Source: JBBROS01 sp038229135
GTDB lineage: Bacteria > Pseudomonadota > Alphaproteobacteria > Acetobacterales > Acetobacteraceae
Length of the DNA stretch: 64,000 nt
Assembly (NCBI GenBank): GCA_038229135.1
Contig: JBBROS010000017.1
Span: forward strand, 1-64,000
Reading direction: 5' to 3'
The notes below the pieces were generated by a model, which ran no database searches, had not been told where the DNA came from, and saw nothing but the letters and a program-made list of their open reading frames with translations. Within the stretch, counting starts at the first letter, position 1. Every line of letters starts with the position of its first letter. Both the position numbers and the translations under genes were made by a program. Below are positions 1-7,959 of this stretch, one piece after another.

Positions 1-6
1 GATCCA

Positions 7-109
7 GGGGCCGTATGCGCGTCTTGTCGGCGTTCTGGGCCAGCGGCGGGCTGGCGCTTGAGGGCGGGGGTTCTCGCTGGTGGCCCTGGATCGCCACGCT
101 GCGCTCGCG
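7..109. repeat. Copy A of a ~103-bp direct repeat
   Basis: This stretch and 202-304 are two diverged copies of the same sequence, spaced 195 bases apart. Both begin around GGGGCCG(T/G)ATGCG and run through GGGCTGGCGCT(T/C)GAGGGCGGGGG to a 28-base element also found elsewhere in the window (ggatcgccacgctgcgctcg). No convincing gene lies in 1-392: open frames here are short and repeat-driven. Confidence 0.6.
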
Positions 110-110
110 A

Positions 111-165
111 TGACGGGTCTTGGGTCGCAGTGACGGGTATTGGGTCGCGATCACGGGTCTAGGGT
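111..165. repeat. 20-bp tandem repeat, about 2.6 copies
   Basis: Between the two copies of the long direct repeat, a 20-base unit tgacgggtcttgggtcgcag recurs at 111, 131 and, partly, 151 with few changes. It is non-coding. Confidence 0.6.
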
Positions 166-201
166 GGGGGTGATGCGCCGATGGGTGGGTTGGGCCGTGC
201 T

Positions 202-304
202 GGGGCCGGATGCGGGTCTTCTCGGCGTTCTCGGCCCGCGGTGGGCTGGCGCTCGAGGGCGGGGGTTTGTGTTGGTGGCTCTGGATCGCCGCGCTGCGCT
301 CGCC
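202..304. repeat. Copy B of the ~103-bp direct repeat
   Basis: Second copy of the unit seen at 7-109, offset by 195 bases with scattered substitutions, ending in a variant of the dispersed 28-base element (ggatcgccgcgctgcgctcg, 283-302). Confidence 0.6.
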
Positions 305-340
305 ATTATGGAACCAGTGGCCGTTGGGGGAGGGAGGCGT

Positions 341-378
341 GAAAAGGCCCCGGGGGTTTGCGCCTCCGGGGCCTTTTC
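341..378 (-). terminator. Rho-independent-type terminator after the Bax inhibitor-like gene
   Basis: A perfect 13-bp stem (gaaaaggccccgg, 341-353, with ccggggccttttc, 366-378) closes a 12-base loop. On the minus strand it lies 15 bases beyond the stop of the gene at 393-1163. The stem's A/T-rich base supplies a short T run on either strand, so it may work in both directions. Confidence 0.8.
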
Positions 379-392
379 GTTGTTGGGCGGGA

Positions 393-1163
393 TTAGTTGC
401 TACTGTTGCGGTTGCCGAAGAGGTTCAGCAGCAGCATGAACAGGTTGATGAAGTTCAGGTAGAGGCTCAGCGCGTCGTAGACGCTGCGGACCGCGGCGCC
501 GTCCGTGCCTTCGGCGTAGGCGTGCTGCACGTAGTCGCCCTTTATGCGCTGCGTGTCGTAGGCGGTGAGGCCCACGAAGACCAATACGCCGATCACGCTG
601 ATGGCGAACTGCAGCGCGGAGCTGGCGATGAACATGTTGACCAGGCTCGCGATCACGATGCCGATGAGGCCCATGATCAGGAAGCTGCCCATGCGCGTCA
701 GGTCCCGCTTCGTCGTGTAGCCGTAGAGGCTCATCGCGCCGAACGTGCCGGCCGTGATGAAGAACACACGCGCGATGCTGCCGCCGCTGTAGATGAGGAA
801 GATGTTGGCGAGCGACGCGCCCATGGTGGCCGCGAACGCCCAGAACAGCGCCTGTGTCGCGGACTTGCTCAGGCGGTTGACGCCGAAGCTCAGCACGAGG
901 GTGAAGACAAGCGGGGCGAAGATCGCCGCGTATCCGAGGATGGTCGGCTGCAGGCTGACGCCACGCGGGGTGCGGACGGCCTGGTAGAACAGCTCGATGA
1001 GGCTGGTGTTGCCGATCGCGTAGGCCACGATGCCGGTCAGCAGCAGGCCCGACGTCATCCAGTTGTAGACGCGCAGCATGTAGCCGCGCAGCCCGGCGTC
1101 GATGACAGCGCCGTCCGCGGCTGCACCGGGCGCGTAGGTCCGATAGTCGGGGACGAAAGCCAT
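393..1163 (-). CDS. Bax inhibitor-1/YccA family membrane protein
   Basis: A 256-residue protein with about seven hydrophobic segments beginning near residue 30 (after LRGYMLRVYNWMTSGLLLTG), as in the TMBIM/BI-1/YccA family. Family members are inner-membrane proteins linked to calcium leak or to regulation of FtsH proteolysis; the exact role here is unknown. The C-terminal end (FINLFMLLLNLFGNRNSSN) keeps the family's hydrophobic helix and short polar tail. Length is normal. The gene stands alone, followed by a strong terminator at 341-378. ATG at 1163 is the natural start, directly before the conserved N-terminal region. Confidence 0.9.
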   Translation of the reverse strand: MAFVPDYRTYAPGAAADGAVIDAGLRGYMLRVYNWMTSGLLLTGIVAYAIGNTSLIELFYQAVRTPRGVSLQPTILGYAAIFAPLVFTLVLSFGVNRLSKSATQALFWAFAATMGASLANIFLIYSGGSIARVFFITAGTFGAMSLYGYTTKRDLTRMGSFLIMGLIGIVIASLVNMFIASSALQFAISVIGVLVFVGLTAYDTQRIKGDYVQHAYAEGTDGAAVRSVYDALSLYLNFINLFMLLLNLFGNRNSSN

Positions 1164-1260
1164 TGGTACATTCCTATGGTGATGAGGGCGGAGATGCCCT
1201 CAGCGCGTATGTTGGGCATGGACTATTCTGGATCAAGGAAAATCCAGAGCTGGACCGTGG

Positions 1261-3762
1261 TTACTCGTTGCGCAGCAAGGGGGCGGCCCTGGCGCGGAGG
1301 GCCGTTTCGGTGCCGGCGTAGCCGAACAGCAGCATCAGCGCGGTGCAGCCCAGGAGCGTGAGGGCGAGGGCGCCCGGGAGGAACACGTAGTCGGCCCGGA
1401 GCGCGAATCGCACGACACCCCAGCTTGCGAGCGTGCCGACCAGGGCCGCAAGCAGGCCGGCGGCCGCACCGATGATGCCGAACTCCACGAACCAGGCCGC
1501 GCGGATGGTGCCCGACGTGGCGCCCACGGCCTTCAGCACCACCGCATCCGCCGTGCGCCGGCGCTGCCCGGCCGCCACGGCGCCCATGAGCACGAGAGTT
1601 CCGGCGAGCAGCGTGACCGTGCCTGTCGCCGCGAGCGCGGCCGCGAGCTTGCCCACGAGGACGGCGACGGCGCCGAGCACGTCCGACACGCGGATGCCGG
1701 AGACGTTCGGCAGCGCGTCCGTCACGGCCCGCAGGATGCCGGCTTCGGAGCCGCCCGCGGCGCGGACGGTCGCGATGTGCGTATGGGGCGCCCGCTCGAG
1801 CAGGCCGGGGGAGGCGACCATGGTGAAGTTGATGCCGAGCGAGCGCCAGGCGATCTCGCGCAGGCTTGCGATCCTGAGGTCGATGTCGCGGCCCAGCACG
1901 TTGACGCGGATGATGTCGCCCAGCGCCACGCCCCAGCCGCGGGCGAGGTTGGCGTCGAAGCTGACAAGCGGTGGCCCCGCGTAATCCTGCGGCCACCATT
2001 CGCCGGCGACGAGGCGGGAGCCTTCGGGCACGGTTCGGCTGTAGGTGAGGCCGCGGTCGCCGCGCAGCGCCCATTGGGTTTCGGGCGTGGCCTTCACCTG
2101 GTCGGCTGGGATGCCGTTCACGCTGACGATGCGGGCGCGGAGGCTGGGCACCTCGTCGACGCGCTGGGTGCCGGGCTGGGCGGCGAGGATGGACTGGAAG
2201 CGGGCGAGCTGGTCGTTCTGGACGTCGATGAAGAAGAAGGTGGGGGCGGCGGCGGGGAGCTGGTCGAGCACCTGGGCACGGATGTTGCCCTGGATGAGGG
2301 CGACGGCGGCGAGGGTCGAGAGGCCGAGGCCGAGGCTGACGAGCATGAGGGGTGCGCCGGTGCCGGGGCGGTGCAGGTTGGCGATGCCGAGGCGGGCCCA
2401 GGGGGCGCGGGCGCGCGGGGCGTGGCGGGCGAGCCAGACGAGCAGCGCACCGCCGAAGCGGAACAGCACGAGCGTGGCGGCCGCGGCGGCGCAGAACCAC
2501 AAGGCGAAGGCGCGGTCGGGCGAGGTGGCGACGAGCAGGCCCACCAGCGCTGCCACGATGCCGGCCTGGCCAAGCAGCAGCGCGGGGCCCGCACGGCCGA
2601 CGCCCTGGGGGAGCACCGCGTCCCGGAACAGTGCGGCCCCGGGGATGCGGGCTGCGCGGGCCAGCGGCCATAGCGCGAACGCGGCCGCGACGAGCAGGCC
2701 GTAGCCGATGGCCAGCGCGAGCGGCGCCGGATAGAGCGCAAGGCGCGGCGGCACGGGCAGCGCGTCCCCGAACAGCCATACGAGCGCGGCCGCGACGCCA
2801 GTTCCCACGACGACGCCGAGCACGATGCCTAGCGAGCAAAGGACGCCGACCTGGATGAGGTAGGTGGCGAACACCGTGCGGACCGGGGCGCCGAGGCAGC
2901 GGAGGGTCGCGATGGACCGGGCCCGCGCCTCGAGCCACGCGCGGACGCCCGTGGCGACGCCGATGCCGCCGACGAGGAGTGCCGTAAGGCCGACGAGGGT
3001 GAGGAAGAGGCTCGTCTGATCCACGAAGCGGGCGACGCCGGGGGCGGCCTCCGTGCTTTGCCGGATGCGCCAGCTTTGGCCAGGGAAGGCGGCGCGAAGG
3101 TCCTGGACGATCGCCGGCACGTTCGCGGCGGGGGGGAAGGCCGCGCGGATGTCGTAGTTGACGAGGGAGCCGGGCTGGACGAGGCCGGTCTGGTCGAGCC
3201 GGTCCAGCGCGATCATGGCGCGGGGGGCCAGCAGGGTGGCGGAGGCGACGCGGTCGGGCTCGAAGGTCAACGCCGGGCCGGCTTGCAGGGTGGCGCGGCC
3301 GAGGCGCGCGGGCTGCCCTGCGGCGAGCGAGAGCCGCTCCATGACGAGCGGTTCGGCGATGACGACCCCGCCTGCGAGGGCCTGCGCGAGCGGAGTGCCG
3401 CCCTCCAGCGTGGCGGCGCCCACGAGGGGGTAGGCGCCGTCGACGGCCTTGAGCTCGACCAGCACACGCTCCTGGTTGGGGGCGATCAGCATGGAGCGCA
3501 TCTGGACCACCTGGGAGGTGCGGGCGCCGCGCGCTTCGAGCCAGGTGCGGAGCCCCTCGGGGATGGGGACGCCGCCCGTCTGCACCTCGATGTCGCCGCC
3601 CAGCATGCGCCGCCCCTCGCTCGCCAGCCCGGCGTCGATGCCGGCGCGCAGGCTGCCGACGGCGGCGATGGCGGCGACGCCGAGGGCGAGGCAGGCGAGC
3701 ACGATGCGTAGGCCGCGGACGCCGCTGCGGAGCTCGCGCCGGGCGAGGGTGAGGGCGATCAC
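1261..3762 (-). CDS. FtsX-like ABC transporter permease (YbbP type)
   Basis: An 833-residue integral membrane protein with a first membrane segment near residue 20, a large periplasmic domain, and groups of membrane helices around residues 255-450 and in the C-terminal quarter. This is the double-FtsX layout of YbbP. It overlaps the ATPase gene upstream by four bases (ATGA), so the two form one transporter. The divergent esterase at 4471 reproduces the E. coli ybbA-ybbP/tesA neighbourhood, which supports the assignment. The family is thought to act on envelope lipids or lipoproteins by MacB-like mechanics rather than classical import; the substrate is not known. Confidence 0.85.
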   Translation of the reverse strand: MIALTLARRELRSGVRGLRIVLACLALGVAAIAAVGSLRAGIDAGLASEGRRMLGGDIEVQTGGVPIPEGLRTWLEARGARTSQVVQMRSMLIAPNQERVLVELKAVDGAYPLVGAATLEGGTPLAQALAGGVVIAEPLVMERLSLAAGQPARLGRATLQAGPALTFEPDRVASATLLAPRAMIALDRLDQTGLVQPGSLVNYDIRAAFPPAANVPAIVQDLRAAFPGQSWRIRQSTEAAPGVARFVDQTSLFLTLVGLTALLVGGIGVATGVRAWLEARARSIATLRCLGAPVRTVFATYLIQVGVLCSLGIVLGVVVGTGVAAALVWLFGDALPVPPRLALYPAPLALAIGYGLLVAAAFALWPLARAARIPGAALFRDAVLPQGVGRAGPALLLGQAGIVAALVGLLVATSPDRAFALWFCAAAAATLVLFRFGGALLVWLARHAPRARAPWARLGIANLHRPGTGAPLMLVSLGLGLSTLAAVALIQGNIRAQVLDQLPAAAPTFFFIDVQNDQLARFQSILAAQPGTQRVDEVPSLRARIVSVNGIPADQVKATPETQWALRGDRGLTYSRTVPEGSRLVAGEWWPQDYAGPPLVSFDANLARGWGVALGDIIRVNVLGRDIDLRIASLREIAWRSLGINFTMVASPGLLERAPHTHIATVRAAGGSEAGILRAVTDALPNVSGIRVSDVLGAVAVLVGKLAAALAATGTVTLLAGTLVLMGAVAAGQRRRTADAVVLKAVGATSGTIRAAWFVEFGIIGAAAGLLAALVGTLASWGVVRFALRADYVFLPGALALTLLGCTALMLLFGYAGTETALRARAAPLLRNE

Positions 3763-4478
3763 GAGACCACCCGGCCGTCGGCGATGCGCACCTGGCGGCC
3801 GCAGCGGGCGGCCAGCGCCTGGTCGTGGGTGATCAGGAGGAGCGTGGTGCCGTGGCCCTCGCGCAGGCCGAAGAGCAGGTCCATGACAGCGGCACCCGTG
3901 GCGGCGTCGAGGTTGCCGGTGGGCTCGTCGGCCAGCAGCAGGCGGGGGCGGGGTGCGAAGGCACGGGCCAGCGCCACGCGCTGCTGCTCACCACCCGAGA
4001 GCTGTCCGGGAAGGTGGGTAAGGCGGTGGCCCAGCCCCACGGCGCGGAGGGTGGCGGCGGCCTGGTCTGCGGCGTCCGCGCGGCCCGCCAGCTCCATGGG
4101 GACGCTGACGTTCTCGAGCGCCGTCATGGTCGGGATGAGGTGGAAGGCCTGGAACACGATTCCGACATGGGTGCGGCGGAATCGGGCCAGCGCATCCTCG
4201 GACAGGCCGACCAGGCTCTGGCCCGCGACCTCGACCTTGCCCGCGCTGGGCGCCTCCAGGCCGGCCAGCACCATCAGGAGGCTCGTCTTGCCGGACCCGG
4301 AAGGGCCGACGATGCCGACCGCCTCGCCGGCCGCGACCTCGAGATCGATGCCCGCGAGGATGTTGACCGGCCCGGCCGCGGAAGGCACCGTGAGCGAGAG
4401 GCCGTGGACCCGAACGATGGAGTCGGCGGCAGCGCGTGTGGCCGGGGCGGTGCGGAGGGCAGAGGGCGAGATGTCCAT
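3759..4478 (-). CDS. ABC transporter ATP-binding protein (YbbA/LolD type)
   Basis: A 239-residue ATPase with Walker A GPSGSGKTS, Q-loop in VGIVFQAFHLIPTMTA, signature LSGGEQQRVALARA, Walker B LLLADEPTGNLD and an H-loop in LLLITHDQ, the typical MacB/LolD/YbbA pattern. Partner of the FtsX-like permease downstream (four-base overlap). The start is uncertain: ATG at 4478 (MDISPS) is used here, but an in-frame ATG at 4526 has a better ribosome-binding site (AAAAGGATC) and would add 16 residues, overlapping the divergent esterase by about 56 bases. Confidence 0.85.
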   Translation of the reverse strand: MDISPSALRTAPATRAAADSIVRVHGLSLTVPSAAGPVNILAGIDLEVAAGEAVGIVGPSGSGKTSLLMVLAGLEAPSAGKVEVAGQSLVGLSEDALARFRRTHVGIVFQAFHLIPTMTALENVSVPMELAGRADAADQAAATLRAVGLGHRLTHLPGQLSGGEQQRVALARAFAPRPRLLLADEPTGNLDAATGAAVMDLLFGLREGHGTTLLLITHDQALAARCGRQVRIADGRVVS

Positions 4479-5121
4479 AGTGGCCCCATATGGCGTCGCA
4501 CTGCGCCGCACCATAGCCGTTCTCATGATCCTTTTCGCGGCGTGGCCGGCGCAGGCGCGTACGCTTCGGCTGCTGGTGTTGGGGGACAGCCTGACGGCCG
4601 GCTACGGATTGCCGGCACCCGAAGGCTTCCAGGCGGTGATGCAGGCCGCGTTGCGCGCGAAGGGGCGGGACGTGGCGCTGGTGGACGCGGCCGTGTCGGG
4701 CGACACGAGCGCAGGCGCCCGTGCGCGGCTGGCCTGGGCGCTCGAGGATGGGGACCCGCCGGATGCGGCGCTGGTCGTGCTCGGCGGCAACGACGGGCTG
4801 CGCGGCATCCCGCCTGCCGATACGGAGGCCAATCTGGGCGCGATCCTGGACGTGTTCGCACAGCGTGGCATCCCGGTGCTGCTTTCGGGCATGGAGGCGC
4901 CGCCGAACCTGGGCGAGGAGTTCACCGGGGCGTTCCGGGCGGTGTTCGCGCGGCTGGGCAAGCGGCCCGGCGTGGCGTTCGACCCGTTCTTCCTCGAGGG
5001 CATCGCCGGCACCGCGGCGTTGAACCAGGCGGACCGCATCCATCCGAACGCGGAAGGGGTGAGACGCGAGGTGGCGCGGCTGGTGCCGAGTGTGGAGCGG
5101 CTGCTGGAGGGCGTGAAATGA
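4471..5121 (+). CDS. SGNH/GDSL arylesterase/lysophospholipase (TesA type)
   Basis: A 216-residue secreted hydrolase. A signal peptide (basic ALRRT, hydrophobic IAVLMILFAAW, then AQA) precedes the GDSL block I motif LLVLGDSLTAGYG with nucleophile Ser near residue 39. Block III is seen in VVLGGNDGLRG (Asn) and block V in DRIHPNAEG (Asp and His of the triad, near residue 190). The family comprises periplasmic thioesterase/lysophospholipase L1-like enzymes. ATG 4471 follows AGAGGGCGAG; ATG 4525 would shorten the signal's basic end. It overlaps thpR downstream by four bases and is divergent from the YbbAP-type transporter, as in E. coli. Confidence 0.88.
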   Translation: MSIVAPYGVALRRTIAVLMILFAAWPAQARTLRLLVLGDSLTAGYGLPAPEGFQAVMQAALRAKGRDVALVDAAVSGDTSAGARARLAWALEDGDPPDAALVVLGGNDGLRGIPPADTEANLGAILDVFAQRGIPVLLSGMEAPPNLGEEFTGAFRAVFARLGKRPGVAFDPFFLEGIAGTAALNQADRIHPNAEGVRREVARLVPSVERLLEGVK

Positions 5122-5699
5122 GGCTGTTCGTGGCACTCGATCTGCCGACCTCGCTGCGGACGCGGCTGAGCTTCCTGTCGGGCGGCCTGCCGGGCGTGCG
5201 TTGGGTGCCGCCGGAGAACTATCACCTGACGCTGCGGTTCATCGGCGAGCTGCCGGGGTGGCGTGCGGAGGAGGTGGACCAGGCGTTGGCATCGATCCGG
5301 GCGCCCGGGTTCCGGCTGCTGCCGAGCGGGGTGGGGGCGTTTGCGAAGGGAGGGCGGGTGACCTCGTTGTATGTGGGGGTGGAGCGTTCGGCGGCGCTGG
5401 AGCACCTCCAGGCGAAGGTGGAGCGGGCGTTGCAGGAGGCCGGGGTGGAGCGGGAGCGGCGTCGGTTCGTGCCGCACGTGACGCTCGCCCGCATCGACGG
5501 GAATGGCGCGCCGGAGGAGAAGGTTGCCGGCTGGGTGCAAGCGCACAATCTGTTCCGGAGCGAGCCGGTGGAGGTGGAGCACTTCACCCTCTTCAGCTCG
5601 CTGCTGGGCAAGGAGCAGGCGGCGTATTGGCCGGAAGTGGAATACGGGCTGGCGATGCCGGTGCAGTCGGCGGCGGTGCAGACGGGGCTGTCCCGGTAA
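5118..5699 (+). CDS. thpR: RNA 2',3'-cyclic phosphodiesterase
   Basis: A 193-residue 2H phosphoesterase beginning MRLFVALDLP. The two catalytic His-x-Thr-x motifs are visible: HLTL in NYHLTLRFIGEL near residue 36 and HVTL in VPHVTLARID near residue 121. Known members hydrolyse 2',3'-cyclic phosphate RNA ends and can ligate tRNA halves in vitro. Length is standard. It starts inside the stop of the esterase gene (ATGA), so the two are co-transcribed; the next gene overlaps its 3' end. Confidence 0.9.
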   Translation: MRLFVALDLPTSLRTRLSFLSGGLPGVRWVPPENYHLTLRFIGELPGWRAEEVDQALASIRAPGFRLLPSGVGAFAKGGRVTSLYVGVERSAALEHLQAKVERALQEAGVERERRRFVPHVTLARIDGNGAPEEKVAGWVQAHNLFRSEPVEVEHFTLFSSLLGKEQAAYWPEVEYGLAMPVQSAAVQTGLSR

Positions 5700-6289
5700 C
5701 GCCGGGTTCGGTTAGGCCAGAGGCGCTCGAGGCGCTCGCGGCCGAGGTCCGGGCATGCACGCTTTGCGCCGACTTGCCGCTGGGGCCGCGCCCCATCCTA
5801 CGGGTGAGCACGACGGCGACGATCCTGATTGCGAGCCAGGCGCCCGGCACGAAGGTGCATGCGAGCGGCACGCCCTGGACGGATGCAAGCGGCGTGCGGC
5901 TGCGGCTGTGGCTGGGGATGAGCGAGGTGGAATTCTACGACGGTGCGCGGATCGCCATCCTGCCGATGGGCCTGTGCTACCCGGGGCGGTTTGCGCAGGG
6001 CGGCGACCTGCCGCCGCGGCCGGAATGCGCGCCACGGTGGCGGGGGAGGCTGCTGGCGGCCATGCCGCAGCTCCGGCTCACGCTGCTGGTGGGCGGGTAT
6101 GCCCAGGCGGACGCGCTAGGGCCGGGGCGGATGACCGACCGGGTGCGGGGGTTCCGGGCGTGTCTGCCGCGGTACTTCCCGCTGCCGCACCCGAGCTGGC
6201 GGACGGGGATCTGGGAGCGCAAGAACCCGTGGTTCGTGGAAGACGTGCTGCCGGCGCTGCGGGCGGAGGTGCGGCGGGTCCTGGGTTGA
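5627..6289 (+). CDS. Uracil-DNA glycosylase family protein
   Basis: The conserved part starts around 5705 with ALAAEVRACTLCADLPLG, then ASQAPGTKVHASGTPWTD (the motif I region), a middle ILPMGLCYPG block and a C-terminal LPHPSWRTGIWERKNPWF containing the HPS-like motif. This is the layout of a small UDG-superfamily clade with a reduced cysteine set (CxxC only visible). No ATG or GTG lies near the natural N terminus. TTG at 5627 is the nearest usable codon, giving 220 residues and a 73-base overlap with thpR, so the start is weak. Base-excision activity is inferred from family only. Confidence 0.7.
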   Translation: MAGSGIRAGDAGAVGGGADGAVPVTPGSVRPEALEALAAEVRACTLCADLPLGPRPILRVSTTATILIASQAPGTKVHASGTPWTDASGVRLRLWLGMSEVEFYDGARIAILPMGLCYPGRFAQGGDLPPRPECAPRWRGRLLAAMPQLRLTLLVGGYAQADALGPGRMTDRVRGFRACLPRYFPLPHPSWRTGIWERKNPWFVEDVLPALRAEVRRVLG

Positions 6290-6347
6290 GGTGGTCGCCG
6301 TGTTGGCTGCTTCTGGCGTCTCCCATGAGGTGGCCACCGCCAAGGTC

Positions 6348-6480
6348 CCGTGATCGCGAGCCGTCGGCGTTGCGATCCAAGACGCGACGGGTCTGCCCTG
6401 TGCGGCCCCTGGATCGCCACGCTTCGCTCGCGATGACGAGGGCCTTCGCTCGCGGCGGCGAGGGGCTTCGCTCGCGATGA
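6348..6480. repeat. Cluster of dispersed 28-base elements in inverted orientation
   Basis: In the convergent gap between the UDG-like gene and gapR, one element reads cgtgatcgcgagccgtcggc (6348 on), followed by a copy in the opposite direction (ggatcgccacgcttcgctcg, 6411 on) and further partial units (cttcgctcgcgatgacgag) to 6480. The same element occurs at 88-115, 283-304 and 22655-22682. No gene is seen in 6290-6498. Confidence 0.65.
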
Positions 6481-6498
6481 CGAGGGAGCGAAGCCGAG

Positions 6499-6804
6499 TT
6501 ACATCCCCAGGGCGCGGCGGTAGACGTCGAGCAAGGTCTCCTGCTCCTCCACCTCGGCCGGCTCCTGCTTGCGGATGCGGATGATCTGGCGGAGCACCTT
6601 CACGTCGAACCCGGCGGACTTGGCTTCGGCGTAGATGTCCTTGATGTCGGAGCCGAGGGCCTTGCGCTCCTCCTCGAGGCGCTCGATGCGCTCGATGAGG
6701 CTGCGGAGGCGGTCGGCCGCGATACCGCCGACGTTCGGGGTGTCGTCCTTGCCCATGTTGTCGAGCGTGTCGCTGTCCGCCTCGAGGGCGATCGCTTTGG
6801 GCAT
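6499..6804 (-). CDS. gapR: Nucleoid-associated protein GapR (DUF2312)
   Basis: A 101-residue protein matching the DUF2312/GapR family: a central LRSLIERIERLEEERKAL coiled coil, then IKDIYAEAKSAGFDVKVLRQ and IIRIRK. In Caulobacter GapR binds overtwisted DNA ahead of replication and transcription machinery and stimulates topoisomerases. The N-terminal part (DNMGKDDTPNVGG) precedes the conserved core. ATG 6804 is chosen over an in-frame TTG at 6822. Single gene, convergent with the UDG-like gene. Confidence 0.9.
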   Translation of the reverse strand: MPKAIALEADSDTLDNMGKDDTPNVGGIAADRLRSLIERIERLEEERKALGSDIKDIYAEAKSAGFDVKVLRQIIRIRKQEPAEVEEQETLLDVYRRALGM

Positions 6805-6849
6805 GGGGCGTGTCTCCGGCAAGGCGCGGCATCTACCCTGGCGGGGGCC

Positions 6850-7920
6850 TCAGGTCCAGTAGAGGAGGCGGGCCTGGGGCAGGTGGCGGGCGAGGGAGGC
6901 CTCGAGGATGGCGCGCATGGCCTTCATCTCGGGGGCGGGAAACACGTATTTGGTGCTGCCGAACTTCGTCATCTTCTTCGCCCGCTGGCCCTCGTCCATC
7001 TCGAGCGGGCTGCCGGGATACCAGCCCTCGAGCACGGTTTTCGATTTGGGCGAGAAGCGGTGGGTGATGAGCTCGGCCGTGAGGTCCGGCGTGAGGCCGT
7101 GGAGGGCTTCGGCCACGCTGGCGAAGAGGCGGTCGTAGGCGGCCGGGTAGTCGGGCAGGCGCAGGATGGGGGCGATGGTGAGGCCGACGGGATAACCGGC
7201 CTCGGCAACGGCGCGGAGAGCGGCAAGGCGGGCGGGCAGGCGGGGGGCGCCGCCCTCGTGCCGCGCGGCCTCGGTGGCGTTGAGGGAAAAGCGGATGCGG
7301 GTGCGGCCGCCATGGGCGAGGCCGAGCAGCGGTCCGACGGCGTCGAACTTGGTGGTGAAGCGGAGCTGCGCCGGGCCGGGGAGCGCGCCCGGCTGGTCCG
7401 GGGCGTTGCCGAACCAGGCGATGCAGGTGGCGAGGCTGCCGGTGATGTGCTCGATGGCGAGCGGGTCCGTGTAGCAGGAGCACTCGAAGGTGGTGCCTTC
7501 GGCGGCCCGGGCCTCCTGGACGGAGGTGACGCGGCCCTGGCCCAGGGCTGGGGGCAGCATGGCCAGGATCTCGGGCAGGTTGGCGTAGGCGCGGATGATG
7601 GGCGGGCCGGCCAGCGATCCGGCGAGGTAGCAGTAGGAGCAATGGGCCGGGCAGCCCTCGGCAAGGTCGAACCGCCAGTCGGCGCTGGGAGGGATGGGCT
7701 GCAGGCGGCGCCGGGCGGGGCTCGCGGCGACGATGGCCATGGTGGTCTTCGCGTCGCGGTAGGCGGGCGGCAGTCCGGCGAGGCGGTCGCTGGGCAGGCG
7801 GACCAGCTCGGCGCCCAGGGCGGCGGCGCGCTCGGCCATGGCGGCGCCCTCGGGCCACGCGAGGGCGGAGGGGGTGGCGAGGACGCGGCGGGGGACCCAG
7901 GGTCTCATGGACGGTTTCAT
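6850..7920 (-). CDS. Spore-photolyase-like radical SAM protein
   Basis: A 356-residue protein with the radical SAM cluster motif in EGCPAHCSYCYLAGS (Cx3Cx2C near residue 90), preceded by RFDLAEGCP as in the SplB family. Later blocks include FTTKFDAV, RIRFSLNATEAAR and ITHRFSPKSKTVLEGWYPGS, typical of non-spore-former SplB-like proteins. In Bacillus, SplB reverses the spore photoproduct. In a Gram-negative organism the substrate is unknown, and repair of thymine lesions is only an inference. ATG at 7920 (MKPSMRP) or 7908 may be used. Divergent from the methyltransferase, with 39 bases between. Confidence 0.75.
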   Translation of the reverse strand: MKPSMRPWVPRRVLATPSALAWPEGAAMAERAAALGAELVRLPSDRLAGLPPAYRDAKTTMAIVAASPARRRLQPIPPSADWRFDLAEGCPAHCSYCYLAGSLAGPPIIRAYANLPEILAMLPPALGQGRVTSVQEARAAEGTTFECSCYTDPLAIEHITGSLATCIAWFGNAPDQPGALPGPAQLRFTTKFDAVGPLLGLAHGGRTRIRFSLNATEAARHEGGAPRLPARLAALRAVAEAGYPVGLTIAPILRLPDYPAAYDRLFASVAEALHGLTPDLTAELITHRFSPKSKTVLEGWYPGSPLEMDEGQRAKKMTKFGSTKYVFPAPEMKAMRAILEASLARHLPQARLLYWT

Positions 7921-7959
7921 TGGGCTTGGAAGTCGTGTGGGCGCGCCCAGTTGCGAGGC

